A stretch of DNA of 64,000 nucleotides from Candolleomyces eurysporus (GCA_027579435.1 JANBPK010000923.1:1-64000); one strand, 5' to 3'. Numbered from the stretch's first letter, positions 1 through 13,306 are shown. Numbers and translations are program-made. The notes: generated from the sequence alone by a model not told the origin.

Positions 1-506
1 GCCAGTGCGGGTGCAGGTGCTCAAGGTGGACAAGCTCAGACGCAAGCAGGGACCTCGACAGCAACAACCACCGCCAATACAGCAACGAACGGGCAGCCAC
101 AAGCTCAAACCAGGCGCGAACGTCGCTTCCTGCGTATCCGCGATTTCAGCCCTTACGCCCAAACCAAAGCTGCATTGTCAGAAACCAAAGACCACCCTGT
201 ATTCCAGGGGAGGGGAAAGTGCAGGACGTTGTGGCGGTCGCCAAAGGTGGTTACGGAGGTGTCGCGAGTCCCGGTGAATGGGGTGTTCAAGTACGATATC
301 ATGAGCTCGTTGCCATATGTTGAGACAGTGAGCGATGAGACGTATGATGTGACGGACGTGATGATGGATGATTCGCGTGTTTTGTTGTTGAAGGTGAGCT
401 TCCTCTCGTTGTTGTTCTTGAGGAGACTGGGAGCTAACGCTCATTGCCGTTTTTCTAGCGTGGACCTGCGGGAAGACTAAAACAATTGGAAGTGTTGATG
501 ATGTAG
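1..506 (+). CDS. 3' part of an unidentified protein-coding gene
   Basis: The reading frame enters from the left edge in frame 1 and runs to 393. A GT-AG intron of 65 nt (394-458, with GCTAACG as a likely branch site) is followed by a last exon at 459-506 ending in TAG. The visible 146 residues start with a Gln/Thr/Ala-rich low-complexity stretch, followed by a folded-looking segment with RRFLRIRDFSPYAQ and NGVFKYDIMSSLPYVET. The segment has the feel of the last strands of a beta-propeller or F-box-associated domain, but I do not recognise a diagnostic motif, so no function is assigned. It converges with the DUS1 gene, the two stops being about 200 nt apart. The exon frame and splice sites are clear; only the identity is open. 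Confidence 0.6.
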
Positions 507-708
507 AAGGACAGAGGGGTTTATAATGTTATTCGCTATGTATCGCCTCAACTACTGGGACGCTCAGCATATGGACATTGCAAAGTGTGGACGCATTTAT
601 AGGTTTCAAAGCATACGAAGGAATTCCCAAGTGTACTTATATAGAGTCTATTCTTTATTTTCTGGCAGAGAACGATATGGTGGAGTGAGGAGTCGTAGTA
701 CGTCGTGG

Positions 709-2115
709 CTATTGAAATAAGTCCACATCCAGGACGTCGTCACCAGAGTTGGCCGATGGCGCTTCCGTGTCCTGATCCTCTTCCCCTTCTATCTCTAGGC
801 CTCTTGGAGAACGACCACGCCATTTCTCCACCTTGGCTCGAAGAAAGCGATCAATCTCTTCGACATTCTTCGTGTTCATCAGCCCGGTTCGGAATTTGGT
901 GTACCAAGGTTTTCGGTGACTTGAAAGAAAAAGAGAGAAAAAAGCAGGGTGCATGAGAAAACGCTAGCAATTAACATTTCCCGCGAAGCTATGCAACACG
1001 ACAAGGACTCACCACTGGAATTCCACAAAATGTCGAATGTGGGTCTGGATGGTGGATAAAGACGCCGTTCCCGGGTACTTCGAGCAGAGATCCAGGTATT
1101 CAAGGGATATGTCAACTGGATCGGGTATTGGAGTGTCCGTGAAGATGCTGCATGGATTACATGTGGTGGCGAGTTTTCTGATCATCAGTACTAGAAACTG
1201 GAGACAGCTTTTTTGCCCAATTTACAGCAAAAAAGAAAGAAGAAGAAGGATATGTGGCGTTTATTTCGAGAGTAACTACTTACCAAGGGTTTCCGAGCAG
1301 GGTTTCGCCTACCATGAGGCCATCGGCGCCTGTAAACTCTAGATTTGCCTGAAGGTCTGTGAAGACCCGGACATTACCGTTACTGATAGTCGGTATCGTG
1401 AGATGTGTTTTGAGTTCTTTCACCACATTCAGGTCCGCGGCGCCTTGTCGCCGTCGTCTGGCAGAGACGGTACGAGCGTGAAGGGTGATCCAGGAAGCGC
1501 CCTGGGCTTCCAGCCGTTTGGCGAGCTCGTGCGTTTTTGGAGTCGGCTGACAGAGACGAAGCTTCGCGCTTACGGGAACGGCGAACGAGTGGGTCATTGA
1601 AGACACTATGGCGGCGATTTGGGGTCAGTTTTATTTGTGGCCATCTTTGGCGGAGTTCGGCATGATACTAACCGATGTTCTCGACGAGAGGCCAATCTTT
1701 CTGACCCAGAAGATAGGCACCATAGTGTCCGTCTCGAGCGGCTTCCTGAGGGCAACCCAGGTTCAAGTCTAGGTTGCTTGCGATGTCGTTAACTATGGTC
1801 GACTATTGGGCTCCGAGAAAGGTGGCAGATACCTATTCCGTCAGAATAGCTTTCAATTTTCCTTCCGGCTCTCACAACCAGTTCAGGGTCGTTTCCACAT
1901 AGTTGCACCACGACAGGTGCTTTCTTCTCCGCCGCTGCCATGTTCAGATCTCGAACGTGGAATTCAAGATATTCTTGGTCGTCGAGTAGGCGGTCTGGGG
2001 CAAGCATCTGGGTATAAGTCAAGGTTGCTCCATAATTTTCCACCAAAGAGCGAAATGGTAGGTCGGATTGGTTGACCATAGGCGCGGCGATGTACTTCAA
2101 GGCCTTTCGGTCCAT
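709..2115 (-). CDS. DUS1: tRNA-dihydrouridine synthase, DUS1 type
   Basis: Flavoenzyme that reduces uridine to dihydrouridine in the D-loop of cytoplasmic tRNAs; the Dus1 branch is known for positions 16/17. Five exons are inferred: 2115-1833, 1792-1673, 1605-1284, 1147-1013 and 919-709. They sum to 1071 nt, or 356 residues. The N-terminus shows the FMN-barrel opening YIAAPMVNQSDLPFR. The second exon carries LDLNLGCPQEAARDGHYGAY, where the Cys in GCPQ is the expected catalytic acid and the GHYG context separates Dus1 from Dus4. Next come VPVSAKLRL and a HART segment where HGRT is more usual. The C-terminal part, SLEYLDLCSKYP through RHFVEF, belongs to the helical tRNA-binding domain, and the tail is acidic. 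Intron 1 is only 40 nt. The gene diverges from the S41 peptidase across 474 nt. Identification is strong; intron 3 (1148-1283) is the least certain boundary. Confidence 0.9.
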
Positions 2116-2589
2116 CGTGGTCGAGAAGAGAAGGGGAAGATGACAGACGCCAGGCGGCCCGCCCCGTTCCGGTTGAGTTCCAAGTTCCCACGTCTATAAA
2201 CGTCCCTGTGGTTTGGATTTGCCCTGGATTTGCCGCGCGCCTTGAACCTCCATCCCACCAGAACTTCTGAAAATCTTCGGAGTCCAGCAATATCTGAAAG
2301 AATAATCGCATTCTTAAAGGCTTATGGGACGGTATAAAGTCTGCATAGATACGACTTCTAGATCTCGCCATCCTGCACTTCAAACGACCATCCAGATGGC
2401 CATGCAGTTCACCAAGAATCCCCCAATACACTGCATGGTCAATGGCTTCGGAGATTCTCTGGTTCAATTGCGTGTATCACAAGTCTAATTGTTCATATGG
2501 TCAAGAAGCCTCTTTTTCAACTTCTATTGACCTCGCTCGTATGGTTAAAGTCCGGCCTAGGGAATTTTCAGTCCAAGCAGGTGGACGCT

Positions 2590-5500
2590 ATGGCCCTTCT
2601 TTCTCGCTTCATTGTAGCTGCCTTTGCGCTGGCAGCTACCGTTCAGGGTGCTCCTCAAGAACTTGGGCAGCCAGGTCAACCGTCGAGCGATCCCTGTGCC
2701 AGGATCGGAGGCAAGAAATGGGTCGCACCATCAGAGGTGCGAGCCTGCTTTACCTCTGTGAGAGTGAATGAAACCGTCAAGGCCAATGTGCGTCTCCATT
2801 CTCATGCTTCAGGAAATCATTTCCGCTGACCTGGTCTCCAGATTCTGGATGTGATCAACAAGACTCTGAATTTTCATACCTCGACAAACTACCAAATCCG
2901 TGCCCCACAGCCTTTCACCTCAGATGTCCGAGTTAATCTCCCTACTGAATTAGAAAGAATCAAGAGACAGTTCTACCGGTCTGAATACGACTTCCACGTT
3001 GACCTCTCGCGCACGTTGAAGCGAACAAATGATGGGCATGCGGCTTGGACGTTTGCTTGTTATGTACGTGGTATCAGTTCTCATGGTGGTGCACATGCTG
3101 GTGACTCACGATTTCTACCAACATAGGACTGTGTGTATCTCACAATTACCCAATATCGAGCCTCGTTCTCACAAACATCATTCAGCCCTCTTCGTCAATT
3201 ACGTCCCAACACCACTCTCTCTGCTTACCTCTCCAAATGGCACCCAAAACGTTCATATTTCCCCGGAAGCATTCAATGTTTCGAGTGCTGAATTCCCAGA
3301 CCAAATGGATGTATGGCAAAACGCATTGCCCGGTCGACTTAACGGTCAACTTGAAACGGTGGGCGTGGATGTTCTGTATGGAAAACCCGCAAACACGCTC
3401 ACCCAGATTTAGCTATCTGGATCCAGAGTCCTCCTTATCAACGGGAGAGACCCCTTCGATGCTGTGAATGCCAATACATTGATTACCGGGAGCTACCAGG
3501 CCTTTGGCACGCGTCAGAATGCGTAGGTTCTTGCTCATTTTGCGATTATATCATGGCTAACCGAAGTTAGTTTCTTTTCGAGTTATCAGCGAGGGAACGA
3601 ATCCTGGAATTATCTCATGGGAAATTTCGCTCAGCAATCCCTGCCGTTATCTGACACAGTGAGGCTGACCATCCTGCGCTCCAACCGCACCAGACCAGAA
3701 ACTTTTGTCGTAAGTAGAACTCAAGATTCATGCACCGACACGTGGGTTTGCTTATCCACAATTAAGCTACCCTACAGAAGTCGTTTCGGGTCTCAATCGA
3801 AGCCATTTACGGACACAGCTTCATGGCGTGCCAATAATTGTGTTGCCCAGCCTGGCACGAATGGCGTTGACCGGAACTCAAATGACCCCGCCTCGAGGTT
3901 AGCCGCGGTGGAAGATCCAATGGCTAGATTCCAACAACAGCCTCCCCTTNCCCCCTGCGTTAGCGGGAAAGTATCCCCTTGATGTTCTCCTCGATAGCTC
4001 CCCTCTGTCCAACGTTTTATTACCTGAGGAACTCCAGCCTTCCCTAACCGCAGTGAACGGGAGTCGGTCCGTATCACAATTTTACTTGATGAAAGATGGC
4101 GCGACTGGTGTTTTAGCTCTCGGGAGTTTCTCAGACACCGATTACAACGAACTGCACAGGGGCTTGCTCGTAGGGCTTCTCAATCTGAAGTCTTTGGGTG
4201 CGATGCGATTGATTGTTGATGTTGTACGTGTTTCAATTATTGCTTGCCGTAGTCGGGATTGACGAACTTTCGTTTTCAGTCCAACAATGGTGGTGGATAT
4301 GTCTGCGTAGCCCACGTAAGTTTGTTCGTAAGCTTCCTCAGCAATCTTTCTAATGCCATTGGTCTGCAGTGGCTCCACCGCATCGTAAGTTTGTCTCTTG
4401 GAACTTCNTTTTTTTGGCTGCTTGTAACGGTCTAAGATTGTGGGGCCGAAATCGACCACCGAGCCCCAGGCAGGTTTGGACACCAAGGCTAGAGCCGGCC
4501 CTTTGGCTCGATCCATCGTCGATGAATTGGTCAAAGATCCCAAGCTCGACCCCGAGGGTTTTCTCAACTACAACCCTACCAGATGGAGGGACTCTAATAA
4601 CGTGCCGTTCGGCGCCTCAACCAACTGGCTGCAACCCGTGGTCAACAAGACAGTCAATCGCCGGCCAGATGCCTTCAGCCCTAGGTATGTTAGCTCTGAT
4701 TGTCTTATCAATCGTCCCTGAAATTGGGGCAGGCTTGGTCAGGAATGCCAACCAGATGGCTTCCCTTACGCACCCCCGACTGAAGCGTTATTTGATCCCA
4801 AGCAAGTTGTTATCGTGTCGAACGGCAGGTCAGTTATTTTGGGTTTCGTGTGATTTCAATCGGCTGAATCTGGGTGTTCAGATGTGCCAGTTCATGTTCT
4901 CTCTTCAGTGTACGTGAATGGCCATCACCCCCATCTTTCATTGTAATCCATAGCCCCATTTCTTCAGATTTCGATGGTCAAACACGAAGGATCGAAAACG
5001 GTTGTTTTAGGGGGAAAGCAAGACGTTGCACAGCAATATTGCGGTACCGTCGGAGGACAGTCGACTAATTTCAGAGGCATCGATACTGAGATAAAGGTAA
5101 ATATCTGTTTTATTTATATTGATCAATGGCTTACCATCTTTTACGACAATTAATTGAACTCTGGTTAGACGACAAAGTTGAAAGGCCATCCCCTTGCACC
5201 CCCCGACTTGTGAGTCATTCATTCTCGCATACTCACTATCGAGATGGTTAATTTCACATCTCGCATCGCAGGTTGGTAAACGGCGGTCAAGGTATAGCCT
5301 GGAGACTGGCGTTCGGGGTGACTGATCGTGAAGAACCAGAAGGTGATTCTATTAATGAGTTTTGCCCTTTCCCGTCCTTCAACCTGATTCGTCCTTCAAC
5401 GGGCGCTACCGGGACCGTTGCTATTCTTTTGTCATTAATTTGTTCACATCTGATTCGATACTCGACCTCGTTTTTTCTTTACAGAATGGCAGGATCATCC

Positions 5501-5649
5501 CGCAGACCTCAATTTGCCTATTACAGCAAAGCTGTAAGTCACTTTCCTTTATCTACTGTTTTAAGAATCGAATATCTGATCTTGATGCTAATAGCGCCAA
5601 CAACCCTGTTGCTATTTGGGAAGAGGTTGCAGCTAAACTACTTTCGTGA
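2590..5649 (+). CDS. Secreted S41-family (CPAF-like, tail-specific protease type) serine peptidase
   Basis: The start at 2590 is chosen because it gives a clean signal peptide (MALLSRFIVAAFALAATVQG) just before the mature part; an in-frame ATG lies upstream at 2497. The mature protein opens with DPCARIGGKKWVAPSEVRAC, typical of the fungal CPAF-like S41 family. It continues with RTNDGHAAW, VPTPLSLLTSPNGTQNV and SGSRVLLINGRDPFD (PDZ-like region). The catalytic fold follows: VDVSNNGGGYVCVAH, then VVIVSNGR joined to CASSCSLFS, where the nucleophilic Ser is expected. The end is NNPVAIWEEVAAKLLS. There are well over a dozen exons, several tiny: 36 nt at 4280-4315, 15 nt at 4370-4384 and 28 nt at 4882-4909. 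Splicing around 3064-3186 is unresolved: a non-canonical choice, or an extra exon of a few bases, is needed to join FACY to LFVNYVPTP. The N at 3950 must be dropped to keep the frame. The likely role is extracellular proteolysis; the substrate is unknown. Confidence 0.85.
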
Positions 5650-8600
5650 ATGTGGTGCCGTAACGTTATACAGCCTTACAGCGATGTATTTTGAGTTCTC
5701 AACAGCTGTCCTCTTTGCGGATCATGCACCAAATTTGTGGTGCTTGCGTGCTGCGCCTAGCATCAGGCCTATAAGCGCCCGATTCACTGAGGAGCTGCTA
5801 CCGAGCGTCTCGATTCGCGAGGTTCCCACATTCATTTCAGCTGAACGGCCAGACTGAATTACCAACAGACTGGACTTGCGCCTCACGCGGAGGAATGCAC
5901 CGGCTTCGAGGGTCCCGTTCTGCCTAATTATGCCTATCATCCGATAAGATTCAACGCCGCGTCGTTATCCTGAGGTTAGGTTGGCGCCGCCACAAGTCTC
6001 ATTTCCAATCGCCATGGGTAAACATCGACAGCGCTTCGATGGAGCCCCTTCATTATGGCATCGAAGACCATCTGCTTGACGGAAATGACCTGGATCCCGT
6101 GGAAAATGCAAAATCACCCGCAAAGTGAAGTACCTTCGCCACTCCAATTTCCCGGCTCTTCAACCGTGCAGTGGAAGATTGGAGCTTTTTCCATACCCAA
6201 AAATGGGTGTCAAGACTAAGTTGTTCAGCCAACACTCCTGTAATTCGGACCCACAGCAAGATATCGACCGTTTGATTGGACGGGGAAAGTATAAATTCTG
6301 TTGACCTACAACTAAAGATGACCTCATGTCCGTATCGCCGGTTTCCTGGAATTTGTCGTGTGCGAAATACCGAAGTGAAGGATGAACCCCAAATTAAAGA
6401 TCACGAGTTTAGCGGGTCTTTCCCCGAAGGGTGTTTCGACTCGAATGCGGAAGTCAGATGAGACGGCCGAAGTCTTCGACTACGGAGTCACCTCTCCCGG
6501 TTTGTCACGGAATGGGTATTGGATCATTCGTAGTGAGGCTTGATCACAAGTAACTCCTCGTGTTTTGGCTGGTTTGGTTGCTGAACGATAGACGTCAATT
6601 GTGATGCAAGATCGTTTGGACTATGCTTCGCAGCTCTACGCTCCATCCATTTCCCTCAGTGGCGTTGACCATGCTGCATTTACCCACAGGTCGCCATGCT
6701 ATGCCTCGAGGTAATGCGGAGATCGAGTCGACCCCGCAGCACACTGGCCAACTTGCTTAACTGATTGCCTTCAGCTTCCCATGCCATGCCCGAAATTCTA
6801 CTTGACTCACATGTTCGAGAATCGTCTGTGTCCGTAGCAGTGATCCGGAAGGACCTGAGAGATGCATATTCTTTTTAGGAAGATGATGCCCAGGAAACTT
6901 TTGCTCGAAAGTTTGGGAAGAGAGGGAACGAGTCCATTTTTGGACGAAATAATAGTTCTGGGTGTGGCGGTGGATGCAGGGCTTTAAGGCTCTCGCACCT
7001 GGTCGATCTCGAAAACCACACCCCGATTAGAGGTGCTCACGAGAGAGAGGAAGGGCTTAATCAAACCATCGCGTAGCTCGAGAAATCATTTATCAAAGGG
7101 TCCAGAATAGGTAGAAAATTGTTAATGTAGCCGCGTATATCCCATAAATGACTATGTGTTAGATACGAATCGAGTTCTTTTCAATTTGCCGGTGTCTGCT
7201 TTCCCCGGGGGCCGAACCGCGAGGTTTTCTGCTGTTTTTGTTGCCGTTTGTAACGTGCGCGGTCGGGCCTTCATGCAAGGAACCAGGGGGCTTTATCGAT
7301 TAAAGGCGCCGTTGTAACCGTCGCAGACTCGCCAGGTCGAGGCTTGATAAATACACATGAAAAAGCGATTAGTGGCGGATATTTATATGTTCTGCTTACA
7401 CGTCGTCTTTACAGACTGATATGTACGGGACCCTTTTCGAGAAGACAAATGAATCGACCCAGACTAGGATTTGCCTCCGCTTCAGCCATGAATTATCTTG
7501 AGCCTTGCGGGGTAATAGGCCCGACGACATCAATCTGTTTCAATGGGGCTAGAAGGAGAACGGTTCAACTCACTGAGCTTTTGCACCATGAAGCTTGAAA
7601 AACACATGGAGATTCTTTGCTACGAGATAGAGCCGATGAGATGAGATGTCAAAGGGAGAAAAAACCCGCGCATTTGTCTTCCAGGATGTCACATCAGAAG
7701 CTTTCCACTTTCTGTCCGACGCAAATGCCTCGTAATGTAAACCTTGTCGAGGGAGACTAGTATTGTAGGGTAGCGATCGGAAGAGACGTTACTAGCTCGT
7801 NAAAAAATCTCCTAGCTTTGATGACTTGGGATCCGAAATGTGTCTTCCAACGAGTTTTCTTTCGAGAACATGTACGCTCGACCTTGACTTAAAGTTCGCT
7901 TCGCCGCCCATTCTTGCGGCCCGGTGAGGGAGCTCACGGCAATCAAATCGATGGCCGCCTCGCAGCGGCAAACACCGGTGAAGCGTGGACTGCTTCTGCA
8001 ACTTCCTTTCTTCTGACCGACTCTCAGGCAAATTGTGCTTCGGCTCTTTCGGGATTAGTATGACCTAGTATGACCTTTTCTCGAGGCAAAAACATTGCGT
8101 TTTAGCGGTGACTAGTACCAAAAGGAACCAATCAAGATTGCCTTTCGATCTCTCTCGGCAATATCCATGAAATGTCACTTCGGTTTCTCCCAACTGTACA
8201 CCAATGCTCCGATGGCCGAGTGTCAAGGCTTCCACCATGCTCTCCTGGTCCTTGTTGCCCTGTGAGCTACTTGGTTTCCTTCTCGTTCAGCGAACTGTCG
8301 GACACACATTACCTCAATCGATACTCGCCGAGGTTATGCATATGCTCTTACCGGTAAGACGTCCCGTTGAGCCAGCGAAGCTGACGAGATGTCATAAACT
8401 GGATGATTGGGAATGTCGAGACTTGAATGGGCTAACCTTATTATCTGGGCCCTGCCCTTCAACTGACGAGGGTTCGAATCTCTAGCTGGTCCGAGGCCGA
8501 GGCCATTTTACAATCAATATCGAGTGTGCCTAGCATTCTTTGTTTCCCTTGTTGACTGGCTCTATGTTTGCGTATGTCCTGGAACAAGTACTGTGTCAGT

Positions 8601-11600
8601 CCCCAGTCTTCTGGACGTGCCACGTCGGGCCTTCGGGACGGTCTGTGGGTGATCTTTCGCTCTTCACAGATGTTCGTTGCACGTCTGCGGTGAATGGTAC
8701 AAAAAATCTCGGCGTAACATCTTAACGTCAATCTCAAGAACACCTTTCAGACTTGTCTACCTGGGCCGAGCTCCGGACAAGTATCAGCTTACATCTTTTC
8801 TCGCACAAGACCGTAATCAGCTCAAAATTATTCTTTGCAAACTATGAATTTATTTTACCGGAATCGACGAGAGCCGCTATGTTTGAGATCCTCGTGGGCT
8901 TACTATCTTACGGAACACTTCTGCCAGCCCCCCTTCCTCCAGGAACGCTCGCCCGCTAATTCGACGGGCTTCATGGTTTTCCACCTCTTCTCTCCTGCGT
9001 TGGAAGGCGGATTCTTCTTTGGTCAGGCGCTCTGCAGCCAAGGTCATGTACTGGCTTCGTAAATATCACGGCTGCCGCAACTAGGTTGTCCTACTATGCA
9101 CATGGCTTCGTCCCGATCCTCCGAAAAGAGGCGATAACTACGGCCACAACAGGGTATTATCGTCCTTTCTCGGTCGCTCAAGTTAAGGCCGCCAAAGCCT
9201 TCCATTTTAGTGATGCTCTTACCTGCAACCTGGCCAGAGTACTGCCGATACGAACTGGTTCGTCAACGTTTTCTGGACCGCTTTTTCTCAATCTTAATGG
9301 TGCTGACGGTGGATCTATTCAGGCTATGCATGTGTCCATGCAACGCCCGCCTGCTTTACCCCAAGAATACCTAGAAATATCGGAAGCCGCGCTCAGCGAA
9401 AGCTGCATACACCAAGATCTATACGATAGCTCCGTTTTTCTGCCGTTCCCCAAACGCCTGGGTGTGTGGAGCGTGAAAACGGTCGAAAAGAGTCGATAGA
9501 TGAATCCAGGGTTTGAATGATACCGCCACAAATATGCGGGTGCCCCTATTACATGTAACCCCAATACAATTTGTCGGGCGACCTGGCGCGTTTTCTTGTT
9601 TGTTTAAGAAGGAAAGATGAAAGGTGTGTTACGGAAAACTTCGTGCCATCTCTCATGGGTCCCATCCCGGACAGCGGTAGGTTAGTTACATCGTTTCGCC
9701 TTCGGCCGCTCTCCATGCAGTCTAGACCAGATTATTCTAGTCTGCGCAATGGCGGATAGGTACATTTATCAATTGCAGGGATTTCTACTGCCAAGGTATT
9801 GCACCCGTGTTTGCGCCAGCTTTAGGATATTCGGCGCCACACCCGCGTAAGTTTTTGCCTTTCTGTAGAATTAACAACCAGACCCGAGCCCACATTCCCC
9901 GTCATGGTGGATGTTTGGCGGGCGAAGGGCGCCTCGGCAAACACACCTGTCAGGGTGCAGGCTATAGTCAATTGTCAATTCATATATGGGCCTGGACTCG
10001 GTAAGCCTGACTGAAAGGCCGTGAAATGGTGATCGCCATTTGATTCGTGCATAGGTTGATGAGTCTTAGATTAGAATGCTTTTTCACCTTGCGTCTCAGG
10101 TAGCACCTGCAATTTTTGTTGCAATGTGGCGTTGAGAACTCTTTAAATCATATGCGGAAGATCGGCCGCCTGGCTGCGAGTTATTTACTTGGACTCGAAA
10201 GGGATTCCGAAAGACGGAAATGAAGCTGTGGCACTAAATTTTCATTACAGCGAATCACATTCAGAGTCAGCATGTCAGCGACCCTCGAGGCTTGAGCCGC
10301 CAGGCTCCAAAACCGAGGACTTCCTTCATAACAAAGCCTCATGAACGCATGCGATGACCAAGGAGATGACTGAGCGCAGGTCTTGATCTCTAGCGATCGT
10401 CCTGGCATCATGGGTCTCGACCCACCTCATTTTGTCGGGCCGTCTTCATCTACCTATATGGGCCATAGGATCCGACACTCGCATGAGCGGAGGCCTTGAT
10501 TTGAATGGTTACCGACGTGTTAGGTACGGCGTCGACTCGGTGGCGCGGCGGCCATTGGCCACACGGACTTTCGATTCGATATGTATTGCACTGTGGGACG
10601 GTCATTCAGCCTCGACCCTCTAAATTTTTTTTTCGACCCTCTTTCACAGCCCACACTTCTAAGTAGGAACATTGTCACACTTCCGCCAAGGGCCTGTGTC
10701 ACTGTGCTGCGCGCGGTGCACCCGCTTCTTCAGCTGAGGTGAAAAGAGTGTTGACGTCAAACAAAACAAGATGTATTAAATCCCAAGGGAGTTAGTCAAC
10801 CTTATCACAAAGCTCCCCTGCCGAGCTGGTGACTCAGAAGCAACCGTATGCTCTCTACTTTAGTTGTTATGGATTAGAACATGTTGCCAGGGCCTCCAGC
10901 TCCAACTGGCAAGCGAGAGTTATTATCCTTGGGAATGAGAAAGGCTCACCGGCTTCGACAAACGAGCCCAGTTCAGCGGGTGCGGGTGCTCTTACCTCTC
11001 TGGATTGAGTGTTTATGTCACGTCGGGGTTAACATTTATTTCCATCGGCGGCTTCAGAAAAGAGCGAGTCGCCGCCGCCGCGCCGCGGCACCACAGTTGT
11101 GTACTCCCACAAGTGTACCCACGCTTACATATGGATCAACACTGCAAGCGACTTGGAGGTGGGGGAACCGGAAAACTCACTATTCGTGTGGGTATTGTGC
11201 TCCGACAATTCTATAGCAAACAAGTTAAACGCCCTAAAGAGGCGAAGGCCTATAGAAAGTCTCGGAGAAAGTTCTAGTGCTAAACGCTCACTAGTGGTAA
11301 AGGCTCACTTGTTGAGGCGCCCGAAGGATCAAACAAGTTCAGAACATTCTCTACAGAACTTATCGCTATCATACCATACTCCGGCGCGCCGTCAATGTTC
11401 TACAACGAACGTTCACCACACTTGTTCCGTCAAGGCTTATGTATATTTACGACTAGCCAAGTCGGCCACCGCTGCCGTGATGTGCTCTTCGGAGTAGCCT
11501 TCGGAGTTTTACCAATTGGCCCCATTCGTGCAATAGTCAGAGTTCGGCACCGTGATGCGGAAAAGATGGTCAAAGCCCTCATGGGGGTTGACCAGGGCTG

Positions 11601-12074
11601 TAAGGTGCAGGAACCGACACATATGGATGCATACCATGCGCTGAAGCACACTCTTCAACCCCACTGAGCGCATTACAATCCGAGCACCCCCAAAACATCC
11701 CATAGGCCAGCTAGCACCTCGCCATAAGCATACGTTAGCGTTACCACATTCCTCCAAGGACATACCAGGACATACCTCGGCTGGTGCTCACAATCCCAGG
11801 CAGTCGGAAGAATTTTCCCGTCGAGAGAAGGAAGTTGTTCGAAATGGTGGCAGACATGAACACGCCAAGAACCGATATGCACCCTCGTAGGTTAACTAAA
11901 TCGATCTATAGTACCTTCTGCATTCTGGTTTATAATCCGAGTATCACTACCTGGCCGCCGGACGGCGATGACGTTCAATATTCAATTGCGCATATGCACT
12001 TACGACCCCCCAATTCAAGTCTCGTTATGGCCTTGAAGTAATCAAAGATTTGCGTGTGAGCAAATATGCTCATT

Positions 12075-12327
12075 CCGGTCCCTCGTCCGCCGCACCGTGA
12101 GCCTTATCCGACTGACGAACGAAAAAAGAAGTAGAAAGTGTGCACTACGGCCTCTGGCCCGCCGCACCGTGAACGTCATCCGACCGACGACGAAACGAAA
12201 AAAAAGAACTAGAAATCNTATTTTCCGGTCTCTCGTCCGTCGCACCGTGGGTCTCATCCGACCGACGAACAAAAAAGGGAGTAGAAACCGTGCGCCACAG
12301 TCTTCCCTCATCCGACCAAAACAAAAG
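12075..12327. repeat. Short tandem repeat, unit about 73-77 bp, three copies plus a partial fourth
   Basis: The phrase CGCACCGTG(A/G), followed by (A/C)TCCGAC(T/C)GACGA and then an A-rich stretch ending in AGTAGAAA-like sequence, recurs at about 12075, 12148 and 12225. A truncated unit containing CTCATCCGACCAAAACAAAAG follows from about 12305. The copies differ by point changes and small indels. The repeat lies in the gene-poor region and belongs to no recognised gene. One N (12218) falls in it. Confidence 0.8.
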
Positions 12328-12757
12328 ATTTGAGCAGTAAAAAAAAATCGGGCTTATCGCTCTCCACCTGGCACCATCTCGCAAAACAAACCCCTTGTAC
12401 CTGAACAGACAAACGACCTCGAAATTCATATGCACATCACAAAATGACAGATCCAGAAAGGAGGGTAAGAAAGGAACAACGGCGTGCCCACACACGCACA
12501 CTGGATCCGAATCTATGGCTCACGTCCAAAGCTATATGCGCCCTGATACCACACACACGGCGAGCCAAATTTCTTCACAAGGCTCATTTTATTCTTCACA
12601 GCACCGGCCAATTCTCCTTTACAACGTGGGCCAGATTTTCTTTACAACACCATTCACACTGTTACTCGATTTATCAGGGCTTTCAAGACGAGAGAGATCC
12701 GGAATGAGGGTTTGCATGCATGAATTTCTTTATTGTCGAGCTAGCTAGCTAACAAAT

Positions 12758-12775
12758 GTTCGTTCGTTCGTTCGT
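12758..12775. repeat. TTCG microsatellite
   Basis: A perfect run of a bit more than four TTCG tetranucleotides, preceded by a GCTA run (CTAGCTAGCTA) some 20 bases upstream. Confidence 0.85.
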
Positions 12776-13306
12776 ATAACATAACAAGATAGGATATAGC
12801 AAGAATGTCGAAATAAGATAGCACAGGGAGAAAATCCCAATGCGAGGCTAGCGGGCGGGGAGGGGATAGATGTAAGGTACATATAACGAAAGCGACAGCG
12901 ACGCGGAAAAAAANGGGTCCCACAAAGGAAGGATCTAGTACCATCAACGTCCGACGTCCAAAGCAGCAGTGACGACGTGCCATTCGGCGCCGGGCGTCTT
13001 GGGGCGTCGCAGCGCCTGCAAGTGTAACGGCGGCGGCAAGGGTGGGGGGGGATAGTGAGGTGTGGGTGGGTCGGTGGATTGCATATTTCATCCTCCTCCT
13101 TCTAGCTCGCCTCTCCCAAAAAAAAAATAATAAACAGTCTGATCCTCCTCCCTCCCCTCCCCTCCCTCGAACGGTCTACTCCGACGCATCCCTGGACCGA
13201 GGTTCTCGTCACAGAGCGGGGGGTGGGGGTGGGTCAGACGTATCAATAGTGAACGACGACGACGAAACTGTATCCGTCGCGTCTGACGCCCCAGCCCGTG
13301 TCTCTC

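Larger units (their letters stand above)
5650..13306. other. Gene-poor stretch of about 7.7 kb
   Basis: I find no open frame here that shows a recognisable family, codon regularity and splice sites together. The longest frames are about 110-140 codons (for example 9086-9499 + and 11099-11497 +) and have no recognisable motif. No tRNA or rRNA, transposase or reverse transcriptase signature was seen. The only structured elements are the tandem repeat at 12075-12327 and a TTCG microsatellite at 12758-12775. Fast-evolving or very short genes, or decayed mobile elements, cannot be excluded. Confidence 0.5.

Noticed and set aside
1964..2467. 167-codon minus-strand frame overlapping the DUS1 5' region
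   Set aside because: Its downstream half is an out-of-frame reading of DUS1 exon 1, and the upstream half has no domain; it is a shadow frame.
8405..8495. tRNA gene suggested by a perfect B-box-like GGGTTCGAATC
   Set aside because: The T-stem is imperfect and no matching 5' acceptor strand, D-arm or anticodon arm can be folded upstream.
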